A DNA stretch of 11,828 nucleotides, taken from Blautia sp. BIOML-A1 (lineage in GTDB: Bacteria; Bacillota; Clostridia; Lachnospirales; Lachnospiraceae). Location of the stretch: the NCBI RefSeq assembly GCF_009883055.1, contig NZ_WWVR01000054.1:1-11828 (forward strand), given 5' to 3'. Below the pieces are notes generated by a model, which was not told the origin of the DNA, made no database searches, and worked only from the letters and a program-made list of their open reading frames with translations. Numbering within the stretch: position 1 is the stretch's first letter; each line of letters opens with the position of its first letter. Positions 1 to 6,594 of this stretch are shown one piece after another. Position numbers and translations under genes: made by a program.

Positions 1-66
1 GGCCATGCCCTCTTACGTCAGGGCCGGAATCCGAAAGTGCGCAAGAATTCGGGCGTTATCTCCGGT

Positions 67-248
67 GGACCCCAGTCATCCTCATGGCGGAAACAAGACA
101 TCCTCACAAAATCTCAGATAAGGAGCTGTATGACTATCTTCAAGAAAATATCCGCACTCCTTAACTCAAACATGCTATGAAAATTGAAAAAGCAGCATGC
201 AATAAATTCCATGCCAAATACTAGTTGAGAGTTTTTACATCAGTGCAT
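67..248 (+). repeat. Left copy of an inverted repeat flanking the EPS cluster
   Basis: Read on the plus strand, this segment aligns with the minus strand of 10341-10209. The first block (67-101 against 10341-10307) has 30 of 35 identical positions, and all five differences are transitions. The left copy then carries 48 bases (102-149) that the right copy lacks. The alignment resumes with CTCAAxCATGCTATG (165-179), GCAGCATGCAATAAA (192-206, identical), a TTCCA...TAGTT block and TTTTACATCAGxGCAT (233-248). The end overlaps the final codons and stop of the pyruvyl transferase gene, so that gene's 3' end is made of repeat sequence. Bases 1-66 show no recognisable gene or homology; they include a small possible hairpin GCCCT...AGGGC. 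Homology of the two copies is seen directly; the element's origin is unknown. Confidence 0.85.
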
Positions 249-1350
249 CATTAAGGAACCGTTCAGAATCTGCACGAAGATTATTAAGTCGAGCCATATT
301 CAGTACAGAGGCAAATGGTTCAACATTACTTCCGCCCTCGAAATCAGGAGGCAAAAGATGCTTTTCAGGTAAACCCAGTTTGACAAGTAACGTTCTCATG
401 CGAGAACTACTCTTTTCCGTACCAAACGTAAGAAATGGCTTGCCATAGAGAATGGAGAACACCGTTGCATGGAAAGAGTTCGAAATCACACAGTTTGCCT
501 TATCAATCAATGTAAGAAAATCAGCTGGGCCAATTCCCCATACATTGATCGCGTGCGATTGATACCGAATCGGCTTCTGAGAGTAATAAACGATAGTTAG
601 TCCACGTTTTGCCGCCAATTTATCAATATAATGCACCATATCTTTATTCGGCCATAACGTATATGCAAATATATATTTGCCTGCTTCCAGCTTCTTTGGA
701 AGTCGCGGAGCCTGTATATGTCGATAATCCTCTAAATTCAACAAAAGCGTCGGATCAAGCGTTTCAACAATATGCTTATTAGTTAGTTGCTGAAACTGCC
801 CTGCTACAGAAAGCTCACGCACAGAAAGTGCATCAAAACGATTCAACCACTCGGAGACATGCTTCTTATCTTCTAGAGTGAAGTTCTTTTCTTCAAACTT
901 GGCATGCGACAAGCTAGGCGCATACGCAATTTTCTTTGTTCCATCAGAAGCGAAAGAAAGAAAGAACGGAGGAACAGGCCCTAAGGTGCAATCCAAATTC
1001 CAAATCTGATCGCTACCACAAATCAGTGCATCATAATCCTTCAAATCCTCAGCTAGAGAACGCTCTGCATCAACCCCCTCATAAGTCCGGCTCGTCAGGC
1101 CAAAACATTTATGCCAGAAAGATTGAAAACTGCTGCGCCTGCGTAAATTACCTGGAAGAAAGAGCAAATCTGCAATAAATGATTTAACCCCTATTCCACG
1201 AAAAATCTTATACCCATTGAAATCTGCGCTCCGATAATCGATAACATGTACATCATGGCCTAAATTCGTGAGATATTTTCTGAGTGCATAAGTCTGCAGT
1301 GCAGAACCAAAATTATATGCACAATGGAAGGTAATGGTTCCTATCCTCAT
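235..1350 (-). CDS. Polysaccharide pyruvyl transferase family protein
   Basis: The 371-residue product fits the PS_pyruv_trans family (PF04230), which transfers an enolpyruvyl group from phosphoenolpyruvate onto a sugar, usually leaving a ketal that gives the polysaccharide a negative charge. Visible family marks are the N-terminal TFHCAYNFGSALQTYALR (residues 7-24), the CGSDQIWN motif (111-118), ADPTLL-type DPTLLL (199-204) and the SNSFHATVFSILYGKPF stretch (290-306). It is probably cytoplasmic; no signal peptide is seen. The ATG is supported by a strong ribosome site AAGGAG (1358-1363) seven bases upstream. It is the last gene of the cluster, 19 bp after the flippase. Its last codons (…DALM) lie in the left inverted repeat, so the native C terminus may have been altered. 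Family assignment is firm; the acceptor sugar is unknown. Confidence 0.9.
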   Translation of the reverse strand: MRIGTITFHCAYNFGSALQTYALRKYLTNLGHDVHVIDYRSADFNGYKIFRGIGVKSFIADLLFLPGNLRRRSSFQSFWHKCFGLTSRTYEGVDAERSLAEDLKDYDALICGSDQIWNLDCTLGPVPPFFLSFASDGTKKIAYAPSLSHAKFEEKNFTLEDKKHVSEWLNRFDALSVRELSVAGQFQQLTNKHIVETLDPTLLLNLEDYRHIQAPRLPKKLEAGKYIFAYTLWPNKDMVHYIDKLAAKRGLTIVYYSQKPIRYQSHAINVWGIGPADFLTLIDKANCVISNSFHATVFSILYGKPFLTFGTEKSSSRMRTLLVKLGLPEKHLLPPDFEGGSNVEPFASVLNMARLNNLRADSERFLNDALM

Positions 1351-1369
1351 TATTCATCTCCTTAAATCC

Positions 1370-2815
1370 CTATTTCCCGACATGTTTGCCATTTTTATGC
1401 AGTGACTTTCCGCTGATTGCAGTTGCCAAAGATTTTACGAATGGATAGGCATCCAACGCAGATACTATGCATACAAGAAGGAAGAGCACACCAGAGATCA
1501 ACAAGTACCTGGATGGATGCCATGCCATTATGCATGCTTGAACAGCTACAATCAGGATATTGATCAGCATAAGAGGCCAGTTCACCGCTATCCTGACAAT
1601 CGGATGAGCCATAGCCACGCGTATGACATACATAACTAGGTTGCTGCCGACCATAGCCCACGCAGCTCCTTGCAGTCCCATGATACGGACGAGCAGCCAA
1701 GTCAGAACAACAACGACGATCGCAGCAGCAGCAGTCGATGTCATTAGATGTTTGGTTTTCATACTTGCAGTAAAGACCGTTCCATAGAATCCTGCGAACA
1801 CATTAAACAGAAATGCAAGAATCAAGACAGGAATGATAGGCCACGAATCATAGAATTTCTTCTGCAAAAGCAATGAGGCGAGCCACGGTGTCAACAACAT
1901 AAGTCCTGATGCCGCGAGGAAACAGAACGTACGAAACACCGCAAACACATTGCTATAGAACTTGCCGGTATCAGTCTTCTTGAACTCTTGGAATGCAGAC
2001 AAGCTCCAAGCCTGCCAAAACGTGGAAGAGACCATATTCATTACGTTCGGTATCTTGCTGGCCGCAGCAAATAAGCCGGAAGCACCGATACCGAGCATAC
2101 TGGTAATGAAGAACCTGTTCACACTTGTGCCAACCCACCAGAAGATAGCATTGGGCATCAGCGGCACTGAATACAGCAGCATCTTCCTAAGAAAATGACG
2201 GTCGCGTTCCTTTTTGGGAATACGTACGTATTCCCATGAGCCACCAAATATAAGATATAAAACAATTGCAACAAGCCCGCCGAAAATCAACGAAACAAAA
2301 TATCCCTCGACCTTCCAATTAAGCAGACCGATGAGCAAACCTGCCGATAGAGCCGAAACAAGCGACGAAGCTATAGATGCCCAGGTGATGAGTTTAATCT
2401 GGTTCAAACCTCTTGCCACATTTGCCAAGTACGCATTGAAAGCGGATGAAGCAAAATAGGCAAGATAGAACCATTTGTAATTCCCGAGTCCGCCGAATAT
2501 GGGCAATCCCAGTAGCGGAAGCAGAAGGAGCATAATCAGGCAACCAAACAAAGTCACCCAAAACCCAACAGATATATATCGTTCCTTATCATCAGGATCA
2601 TCGATGATATATCTAGTGGTGGCATCGCCGATGGACAGGGTAACGACAGGCGTGACCAAACCCGCCACCGTAAGAGACATGTCGGTCACGCCGTACTGCG
2701 CCGCAGTCAAGAAATACGTATATAGCGGTACCAGCAGAAATGTAATCAATTTCGTTGATACCGTATTTAATGTGAATAAGCCGATATTCACCAGTAGATT
2801 CTTGTATTTACCCAA
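1370..2815 (-). CDS. wzx: Wzx-type polysaccharide flippase (MOP/MATE superfamily)
   Basis: A 481-residue, highly hydrophobic protein with about twelve or more predicted membrane segments and the polysaccharide-synthesis flippase opening LLVNIGLFTLNTVSTKLITF followed by LVPLYTYFLTAAQYG. The family (PF01943 and relatives) flips lipid-linked oligosaccharide repeats from the inner to the outer face of the cytoplasmic membrane for Wzy polymerisation. The start codon is TTG (minus strand, 2815-2813); no in-frame ATG or GTG lies between it and the nitroreductase stop, and the typical family N terminus begins here. Only a weak GGGGG stretch precedes it. It starts 14 bp after the nitroreductase and is followed after 19 bp by the pyruvyl transferase. 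Its base composition (29 G/C of 60 from 2461) is higher than that of the polymerase gene. A 22-bp palindrome lies inside it. Confidence 0.9.
   Translation of the reverse strand: MGKYKNLLVNIGLFTLNTVSTKLITFLLVPLYTYFLTAAQYGVTDMSLTVAGLVTPVVTLSIGDATTRYIIDDPDDKERYISVGFWVTLFGCLIMLLLLPLLGLPIFGGLGNYKWFYLAYFASSAFNAYLANVARGLNQIKLITWASIASSLVSALSAGLLIGLLNWKVEGYFVSLIFGGLVAIVLYLIFGGSWEYVRIPKKERDRHFLRKMLLYSVPLMPNAIFWWVGTSVNRFFITSMLGIGASGLFAAASKIPNVMNMVSSTFWQAWSLSAFQEFKKTDTGKFYSNVFAVFRTFCFLAASGLMLLTPWLASLLLQKKFYDSWPIIPVLILAFLFNVFAGFYGTVFTASMKTKHLMTSTAAAAIVVVVLTWLLVRIMGLQGAAWAMVGSNLVMYVIRVAMAHPIVRIAVNWPLMLINILIVAVQACIMAWHPSRYLLISGVLFLLVCIVSALDAYPFVKSLATAISGKSLHKNGKHVGK
2215..2236. repeat. Perfect 22-bp palindrome inside wzx
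   Basis: The two halves TGGGAATACGT and ACGTATTCCCA are exact reverse complements with no spacer. It encodes WEYVRIP in the flippase, in a cytoplasmic-looking basic loop. By simple random expectation a 22-bp perfect palindrome is rare in a window of this size. It could be a protein-binding site, a cruciform or chance; the sequence alone does not decide. Confidence 0.6.
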
Positions 2816-2829
2816 GAAGACCCCCGTAA

Positions 2830-3843
2830 TCAGTTCATCAATACTCGATCAATCCCGAACCTTTGGGAACGGCAAATCTTGGAGGTTTCGCGGAAGTGTC
2901 CTACTGCAATATACATAATGAACACCTCGTTATCCGGAACAGCGAGCATAGATCGAGTTTGCTCATCAGCCTCTTCACTGAACATCGTATTTAGAGGACA
3001 TGCCGCGAGACCGCATGTTTCCAGCGAATACAACAATGACATGCCAAACAGTCCACCATCAACGTATCCTTCATTATGCTCATTCGCACCCATGAATGCG
3101 CGCAAGTCAGCAGTCACAAGCAACAATGCTGGCGGGATGTCATATCCTCCGAAACCGCCCTGCACTTTTAAAGCTTTGCTAATTAACTGCTGATCCGTGA
3201 AAATTCGGACACGGGCTGGTTGCCTGTTGCATACAGATGGCGTACGAAGAGACATTTCAATTGCCTTTTCAAGTTCAACTCGTGCCACAGGCTTCTTGGA
3301 ATACGCCCGGACCGCGTGCCGCCGTTCCACCAACTCTTTAAAAGGAACGGTGGCATTATCTACTTTAGAACTCAAAGAGAGCTGAATACTAGGATATTCT
3401 TTTTTAGAAGCAGCCACTATATCAAGTTTGGTGGTTTCATCAAACAATTCTGTCACAAATGCGATATCTTGATTGGCTGCCACATGGCGTCGGCAATACT
3501 CTCCCAAAGCAAGCACCATGTCCTTATAAATTGATTTGTCACGCCATTGTGCATCAGCCTCTATAAGTCTTGCAGAAAGATCAGCAATATTACGCAAAGC
3601 GCCACGACCACGACCGTACTGGTATGTATCAAACGAAAAGCCCTTTTCAATCTGATGGACAAAGAAAGTCAAGAGGCTTTCCATCTGAACTTGATCTGAA
3701 CATGCAGGAGCAGCATATGCCCGTGAAAAACGTCTGAATTCCCTTTTCCCCTCATGCTTCAACAAGCAAAGAGTCTTCCAGCGCTGTCTTTTCACAATAA
3801 AAGAAACAGGCATCTTTTTTTTAATAAATGATTTGAAATTCAT
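2830..3843 (-). CDS. Nitroreductase-fold protein of the polysaccharide cluster
   Basis: A 337-residue protein with two parts. Residues about 168-320 resemble the FMN-dependent nitroreductase fold: RRHAVRAYSKKPV (174-186), RTPSVCNRQPARV (200-212), a FGGYDIPPALLLV stretch, VDGGLFGMSLLYSLETCGLAACPLN (split over 261-285) and a terminal MYIAVGHF (310-317). Residues 1-165 form a basic N-terminal region containing HQIEKGF (63-69), a motif I recall from nitroreductase-like proteins in other exopolysaccharide clusters. The substrate is unknown; an oxidoreductase acting on a sugar or its substituent is only an inference. No signal peptide or clear membrane segment is seen. The ATG has GGGA six bases upstream. 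It opens the second gene group after a 142-bp gap and is followed by wzx at 14 bp. Confidence 0.8.
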   Translation of the reverse strand: MNFKSFIKKKMPVSFIVKRQRWKTLCLLKHEGKREFRRFSRAYAAPACSDQVQMESLLTFFVHQIEKGFSFDTYQYGRGRGALRNIADLSARLIEADAQWRDKSIYKDMVLALGEYCRRHVAANQDIAFVTELFDETTKLDIVAASKKEYPSIQLSLSSKVDNATVPFKELVERRHAVRAYSKKPVARVELEKAIEMSLRTPSVCNRQPARVRIFTDQQLISKALKVQGGFGGYDIPPALLLVTADLRAFMGANEHNEGYVDGGLFGMSLLYSLETCGLAACPLNTMFSEEADEQTRSMLAVPDNEVFIMYIAVGHFRETSKICRSQRFGIDRVLMN

Positions 3844-3985
3844 ATTTCATCCCGCTTTCAATTAAAATAAAATAGTAAGTCTTTTTGGGTTTAATCTTTA
3901 TGGCACAATCTTAAACCAGCTGATTAAACGACGTAAATTCAATTATCAAAAACTAAACTAGATGTAAAAGAATTCTTTTATTATA
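3844..3985. other. AT-rich gap between two gene groups of the EPS cluster
   Basis: This 142-bp stretch is the only long gap inside the cluster. It is AT-rich and contains a 16-bp perfect palindrome TAAAAGAATTCTTTTA (3965-3980) just after the upstream glycosyltransferase stop. The palindrome has no loop or GC core, so it is a poor terminator. On the minus strand a TACTAT hexamer could act as a -10 element for the nitroreductase-wzx-pyruvyl transferase group, but no good -35 sits at normal spacing. An internal promoter is possible and not demonstrated. Confidence 0.4.
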
Positions 3986-4993
3986 TCATTCTTTTCGCAA
4001 AATAGATTTGACTCTTTTTTTCAACTTTCCCATTACTCGATAGCAAAAAGGCATAAACCCAAACCTGAATAGGAACGCTTTAAATCGATTAGAGGAAGTT
4101 ACTCCATCTACGTTAAAAGCAGAAAGCTCTTTGCATATTTTATTGTGCACCCATTTGGTTCCTAAATTATCATCGATTACAATCCGCTCTTTGTAATGAT
4201 TAAACAAATGCATTAATTCGTTATTCCACGCAAGATTTTGATAATCTTCTCGCTTTTGAGCAATAGCCCAATCAATTATCTCGTGGAACGCAAGAAGCTC
4301 ATCTTCATAGTACTTTATAGCCTTAGAGTGGTCTGACGTTAGCTCTCCGAGGATTGAGTTGCTGCGAACACGGTATTCATACAGACAATCCGGTAAAATA
4401 ACGCACTTTTTTGCCTTAGCTACAATCTTGTACGTCGTTGCCAGATCTTCAGCTTTGCGCCCTTCAGGGAAACGGATATCAGAATATAGTTCTTTCCTGC
4501 ATAAGAATTGCCAAGAATGACTTGGAATTTTGTCACTTAAAATTGTTAGCAATAGTTTCTCAGCATTCGTGAGCATATCCGGAAAATTCTTTCCGCACAA
4601 TACTCCGTTTTCATTAATTAATCGGTACCCATAATGAACCAAAGAAACCGAACCGTCGCTCAACAATTCCATGCATTTGGAAATCAAATTTTTATCAATA
4701 CAATCATCGGGATCAATAAAAATAATAAATTCGCCCTGTGCATAGTGCAGGCCTGTATTTCTTGCCGCCGAAAGACCACCATTCTGTCGATGGATAACAC
4801 GAATACGCCCATCTTTGGAAAGCCAATCATCCGCCTTCTTTGCGGTATCATCAGTTGATCCGTCATCAACGATGATGATCTCCATGTTGGTATATGTCTG
4901 GGAAATGATACTTTCCAAACAGTCATCTAAATAATTCGCCACATTATATGCTGGTAAGATGACGCTGACCAGCTGATTTTCCCTCTGTTCCAT
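3986..4993 (-). CDS. GT2 family glycosyltransferase
   Basis: The 335-residue enzyme has the GT-A fold of family 2: VSVILPAYNVANYLDDCLESI (from residue 9, nucleotide-binding start), IVDDGSTDDT (41-50), NGGLSAARNTGL (71-82) and the metal-binding region IFIDPDD (91-97), where PDD replaces the more common SDD. A later KAEDLATTYK segment matches the ED acceptor-side motif of EPS glycosyltransferases. It would add one sugar to the growing lipid-linked repeat at the inner membrane face. A longer reading frame runs to 5104, but it overlaps the preceding acyltransferase; the family N terminus starts at the ATG at 4993, with AAGG eight bases upstream. The basic C terminus (KLKKRVKSILRKE) may touch the membrane. 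It is separated from the acyltransferase by 19 bp. Donor and acceptor are unknown. Confidence 0.9.
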   Translation of the reverse strand: MEQRENQLVSVILPAYNVANYLDDCLESIISQTYTNMEIIIVDDGSTDDTAKKADDWLSKDGRIRVIHRQNGGLSAARNTGLHYAQGEFIIFIDPDDCIDKNLISKCMELLSDGSVSLVHYGYRLINENGVLCGKNFPDMLTNAEKLLLTILSDKIPSHSWQFLCRKELYSDIRFPEGRKAEDLATTYKIVAKAKKCVILPDCLYEYRVRSNSILGELTSDHSKAIKYYEDELLAFHEIIDWAIAQKREDYQNLAWNNELMHLFNHYKERIVIDDNLGTKWVHNKICKELSAFNVDGVTSSNRFKAFLFRFGFMPFCYRVMGKLKKRVKSILRKE

Positions 4994-5001
4994 CCGTCTC
5001 A

Positions 5002-5005
5002 CCTT
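5002..5005 (-). promoter_or_regulatory. Ribosome binding site deciding the GT2 start at 4993
   Basis: On the minus strand GAAGGTGAGACGG precedes the ATG at 4993-4991, placing AAGG eight bases upstream. This supports the internal start rather than an ATG at 5104, which would overlap the acyltransferase by about 90 bp and add 37 residues not typical of GT2 enzymes. Confidence 0.6.
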
Positions 5006-5012
5006 CGTAGCA

Positions 5013-5588
5013 CTAATAAGTGCAAACAGGAATCGGCGTTTCAATAGTTCCCTGATTGTTAATTTTCTTTGCCGGCACACCAGCCCAGGTTGTGTCAGCT
5101 TCATTTATCGGTTTAAGCACCAACGCAGAAGCTCCGATTCTTGCATTGTCAGCTACAGTAATTCCTCCCAGCACCTTCGAATCAATCATAAGCTCTACAT
5201 GATTCCCGATTGTCGGGCATTCTCCATGTGCCTGCGCAATAACAACACCGCTCGAAAGCGCACAGTAATCTCCAACTTTTGACTCAGGATTAATAATTAT
5301 CCTTTCTGGATGCCAAATTAATAATCCCTTGCCGAAAACATTAATAGGGATTTCTGAACAGAAACGTCGATCATACCTTTTCAACATAAAAAGATAAACA
5401 AAATATGCCAATCTGTGATAAATATTCTTGGAAATATTGTGATGGTACTCACATTTCCTTAAACATTTTTTCCAACGGACCACTGCCCCACTTGTACCCA
5501 AATAACGCTTCACAAAAGATGAAGACCGCGGCTGCATACGCATGTCTTCTTGAATGTATTCTAATAAATCAGCTTTTGTTCTAATCAT
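5013..5588 (-). CDS. Left-handed beta-helix acyltransferase (serine acetyltransferase-like)
   Basis: A 191-residue member of the hexapeptide-repeat acyltransferases (CysE/LbH type). Residues 1-75 are a helical, basic region (IRTKADLLEYIQED at 2-15). Residues about 85-175 form the beta-helix: NPESKVGDYCALSSGVVIAQ, AHGECPTIGNHV (120-131), DSKVLGGITVADNARIGASALVLKPI and the closing AGVPAKKI (169-176). The family transfers acetyl from acetyl-CoA. In this context the acceptor is more likely a sugar of the EPS repeat than free serine, but that is inference. A helix position reads VELMIDSKV where IGAG-type turns are usual, so one coil may be irregular. An in-frame TTG at 5591 is possible, but ATG at 5588 has better ribosome-site spacing. 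It lies between two GT2 genes (gaps of 16 and 19 bp). Confidence 0.85.
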   Translation of the reverse strand: MIRTKADLLEYIQEDMRMQPRSSSFVKRYLGTSGAVVRWKKCLRKCEYHHNISKNIYHRLAYFVYLFMLKRYDRRFCSEIPINVFGKGLLIWHPERIIINPESKVGDYCALSSGVVIAQAHGECPTIGNHVELMIDSKVLGGITVADNARIGASALVLKPINEADTTWAGVPAKKINNQGTIETPIPVCTY

Positions 5589-5594
5589 CAAAAG

Positions 5595-5599
5595 TCCTT
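5595..5599 (-). promoter_or_regulatory. Ribosome binding site for the acyltransferase
   Basis: AAGGA on the minus strand lies six bases upstream of the ATG at 5588-5586, but only three bases from the in-frame TTG at 5591. The spacing favours the ATG. Confidence 0.6.
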
Positions 5600-5604
5600 A
5601 TGCT

Positions 5605-6594
5605 TCATCTCTTAATGGAATTTATTGCTTTCAAAACAAGAAAAGAAAGATAACAGAAATTGTGCATAAGACAAAAAACGACAACAGAATTGTCAATCCT
5701 CAATTGACAATTCTGAGCACGCGCCAAGCATCCTTCATCATCCATTGCCTTATGCATCGAACGAAACACATCACCAAAAGAGCTATAGGAAAGGCATGAA
5801 ACAGCAATCTTAAGAAGATTGATATACTGCATGACCTCGCCACTGCATGCCGTCTTATAACAGGCTTTCCCCCATTTCATCGAAAAAGACAGAAGACGAG
5901 CATTCACTTTTCTGATATCAGATAGCTGACTGGACTTATATCTAGCCGTGCTAGCGGAATCATTAGGTCTATAAAAATAGAGAACCTTATCTGAACTATA
6001 AAGAGAATGAGCACTGTCGAAAACAGGAAGAAGCTGTAAAAGATCTTCGCCGTGCATCAACCCTGCATAGTTGGAATAATCAGCAGTACAGTCAAAACAT
6101 GAAAGCCTTATCGCCTTGCCCCACATCTCATTAAATCGTCCTTTGCAGAGATGAAGTTTAGCTTCTTCGAATCGTTCGCCATTATATATCCCGACCGGCA
6201 AGGGGGAAGGTGAATCAGACGTCAAGAAATTATCCTGCCGAGAATACCTAAAAGAAACAATATCAACATTATATTTATGAATTGCATCGGCAATATCCTG
6301 CAAAGCCGTGGAACGTAAAGAATCATCCGCGTCTAAGAAAACAACATATTTGCCACTTGCTGCTTGTAGCCCAGTTCTTCTAGCAAGCAAAAGACCTTCG
6401 TTTTCTTGGTGAATCACATGAGTCCGAGAGGTTTCCCTAGCAAAAGAATCTGCTATCTCACCCGTCTTATCGGTAGATCCATCATCAACAATTATAGTTT
6501 CATAATCCGTAAAAGTCTGCATCCGGATAGATTTCAAAGAATCATGTAAATATCTTTCTGCGTTAAAGGCAGGAATAATAATAGAGAATAACAT
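5605..6594 (-). CDS. GT2 family glycosyltransferase
   Basis: The 329-residue enzyme begins MLFSIIIPAFNAERYLHDSL and carries IIVDDGSTDKT (34-44), EGLLLARRTGL (66-76, a variant of the usual NGGLSAARN block) and VVFLDADDS (84-92), the aspartate-rich metal-binding motif. HGEDLLQLLPVF further on fits the ED motif. It should add a sugar to the lipid-linked repeat at the membrane. The C-terminal hydrophobic stretch (VVVFCLMHNFCYLSFLVL) could insert in or lie on the membrane. An open frame extends to 6651, but the ATG at 6594 shares one base with the polymerase stop (TAATG), which implies translational coupling and matches the family N terminus. A perfect 13-bp inverted repeat lies near its 3' end. 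Sugar specificity is unknown. Confidence 0.9.
   Translation of the reverse strand: MLFSIIIPAFNAERYLHDSLKSIRMQTFTDYETIIVDDGSTDKTGEIADSFARETSRTHVIHQENEGLLLARRTGLQAASGKYVVFLDADDSLRSTALQDIADAIHKYNVDIVSFRYSRQDNFLTSDSPSPLPVGIYNGERFEEAKLHLCKGRFNEMWGKAIRLSCFDCTADYSNYAGLMHGEDLLQLLPVFDSAHSLYSSDKVLYFYRPNDSASTARYKSSQLSDIRKVNARLLSFSMKWGKACYKTACSGEVMQYINLLKIAVSCLSYSSFGDVFRSMHKAMDDEGCLARAQNCQLRIDNSVVVFCLMHNFCYLSFLVLKAINSIKR
5685..5715. repeat. Perfect 13-bp inverted repeat within a GT2 gene
   Basis: CAGAATTGTCAAT at 5685-5697 is the exact reverse complement of 5703-5715, with a five-base loop. In the mRNA (minus strand) the hairpin encodes QNCQLRIDNS and is followed six bases later by six consecutive U (5678-5673). 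It resembles an AT-rich intrinsic terminator located about 80 bases before the gene's stop codon. Function is not shown. Confidence 0.55.

Noticed and set aside
1..164. Possible transposase C terminus at the left edge (open frame ending ENIRTP)
   Set aside because: No transposase motif is visible, and part of the same DNA is homologous to the noncoding right leader.
2597..2608. 12-bp palindrome ATCATCGATGAT in wzx
   Set aside because: Short, and explained by repeated Ile/Asp codons; not convincing as a site.
3965..3980. Palindrome TAAAAGAATTCTTTTA as an intrinsic terminator
   Set aside because: It has no loop and no GC in the stem beyond one pair, so a stable RNA hairpin is unlikely.
4994..5104. 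Longer N terminus for the GT2 gene (MKLTQPGLVC...)
   Set aside because: It overlaps the acyltransferase, adds residues not expected in GT2, and the ATG at 4993 has a better ribosome site.
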